22,040 nucleotides of DNA from CAYSRC01 sp964433495 (GTDB taxonomy: Bacteria; Bacillota; Clostridia; Oscillospirales; Ruminococcaceae): the NCBI GenBank assembly GCA_964433495.1, contig CAYSRC010000041.1, forward strand, positions 1 to 22,040. Reading direction: 5' to 3'. The position numbers and the translations under genes were made by a program. Under the pieces are notes generated by a model. That model did not search any database. It was not told the DNA's origin and saw nothing but the letters and a program-made list of their open reading frames with translations. Positions 21,852-22,040 of the stretch are shown here, piece by piece (the stretch's first letter is position 1; every line of letters starts with the position of its first letter).

Positions 21852-21868
21852 TTCTGAACGCCTCCTTC

Positions 21869-22040
<172 letters not shown>

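Overview
The window suggests a high-GC, Gram-positive-type Firmicute of the class Clostridia, probably Oscillospiraceae-like. The evidence is the order of the S10-spc-alpha ribosomal cluster with map, a small KOW-domain protein and infA in the middle, strong AGGAGG ribosome binding sites, zinc-type S4, S14, L24 and L36, and short palindromic repeats of the CCCTTGTGTAAAGGG kind that I recall as abundant in that family. I cannot name a species.

Layout. Bases 1-988 are non-coding and repeat-rich: a MITE-like inverted-repeat element (155-308), a second palindromic element (421-545) and a run of GCCG...CGGC hairpins. Bases 989-3146 are a two-component operon, an OmpR/PhoB-type response regulator followed by an overlapping membrane sensor kinase. 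After a 450-base gap with a good promoter and a long leader, 3598-5469 encode a soluble HD-GYP-type phosphodiesterase with a large helical N-terminal region. A stem-loop terminator (5566-5624) separates it from a convergent YgiQ-type radical SAM gene (5799-7814, minus). Bases 7815-9037 are a 1.2-kb non-coding region. Bases 9038-22040 are the minus-strand ribosomal supercluster; in transcription order: rplB (partial), rpsS, rplV, rpsC, rplP, rpmC, rpsQ, rplN, rplX, rplE, rpsZ, rpsH, rplF, rplR, rpsE, rpmD, rplO, secY, adk, map, KOW protein, infA, rpmJ, rpsM, rpsK, rpsD, rpoA, rplQ.

How the genes work together. The cluster supplies ribosomal proteins, the Sec translocon channel, initiation factor 1, methionine aminopeptidase, adenylate kinase and the RNA polymerase alpha subunit as one growth-linked transcription unit. 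The kinase/regulator pair and the HD-GYP protein are signalling genes; nothing in the sequence ties them to each other apart from adjacency.

The most unusual material is non-coding. Bases 8311-8520 form a degenerate array with an exact 10-base period (core TTCGAC, reverse complement GTCGAA) kept in register for about 21 units. It includes a tandem pair with the same 10-base spacing and core (TGTCGAA) as Spo0A boxes. Bases 7844-7967 form a second degenerate array with a 9-base period (CGTGTTCTT), lying inside the predicted leader of ygiQ. The other notable feature is ribosomal protein L30, which carries an approximately 95-residue Ala/Lys-rich N-terminal extension with four PAAKK repeats.
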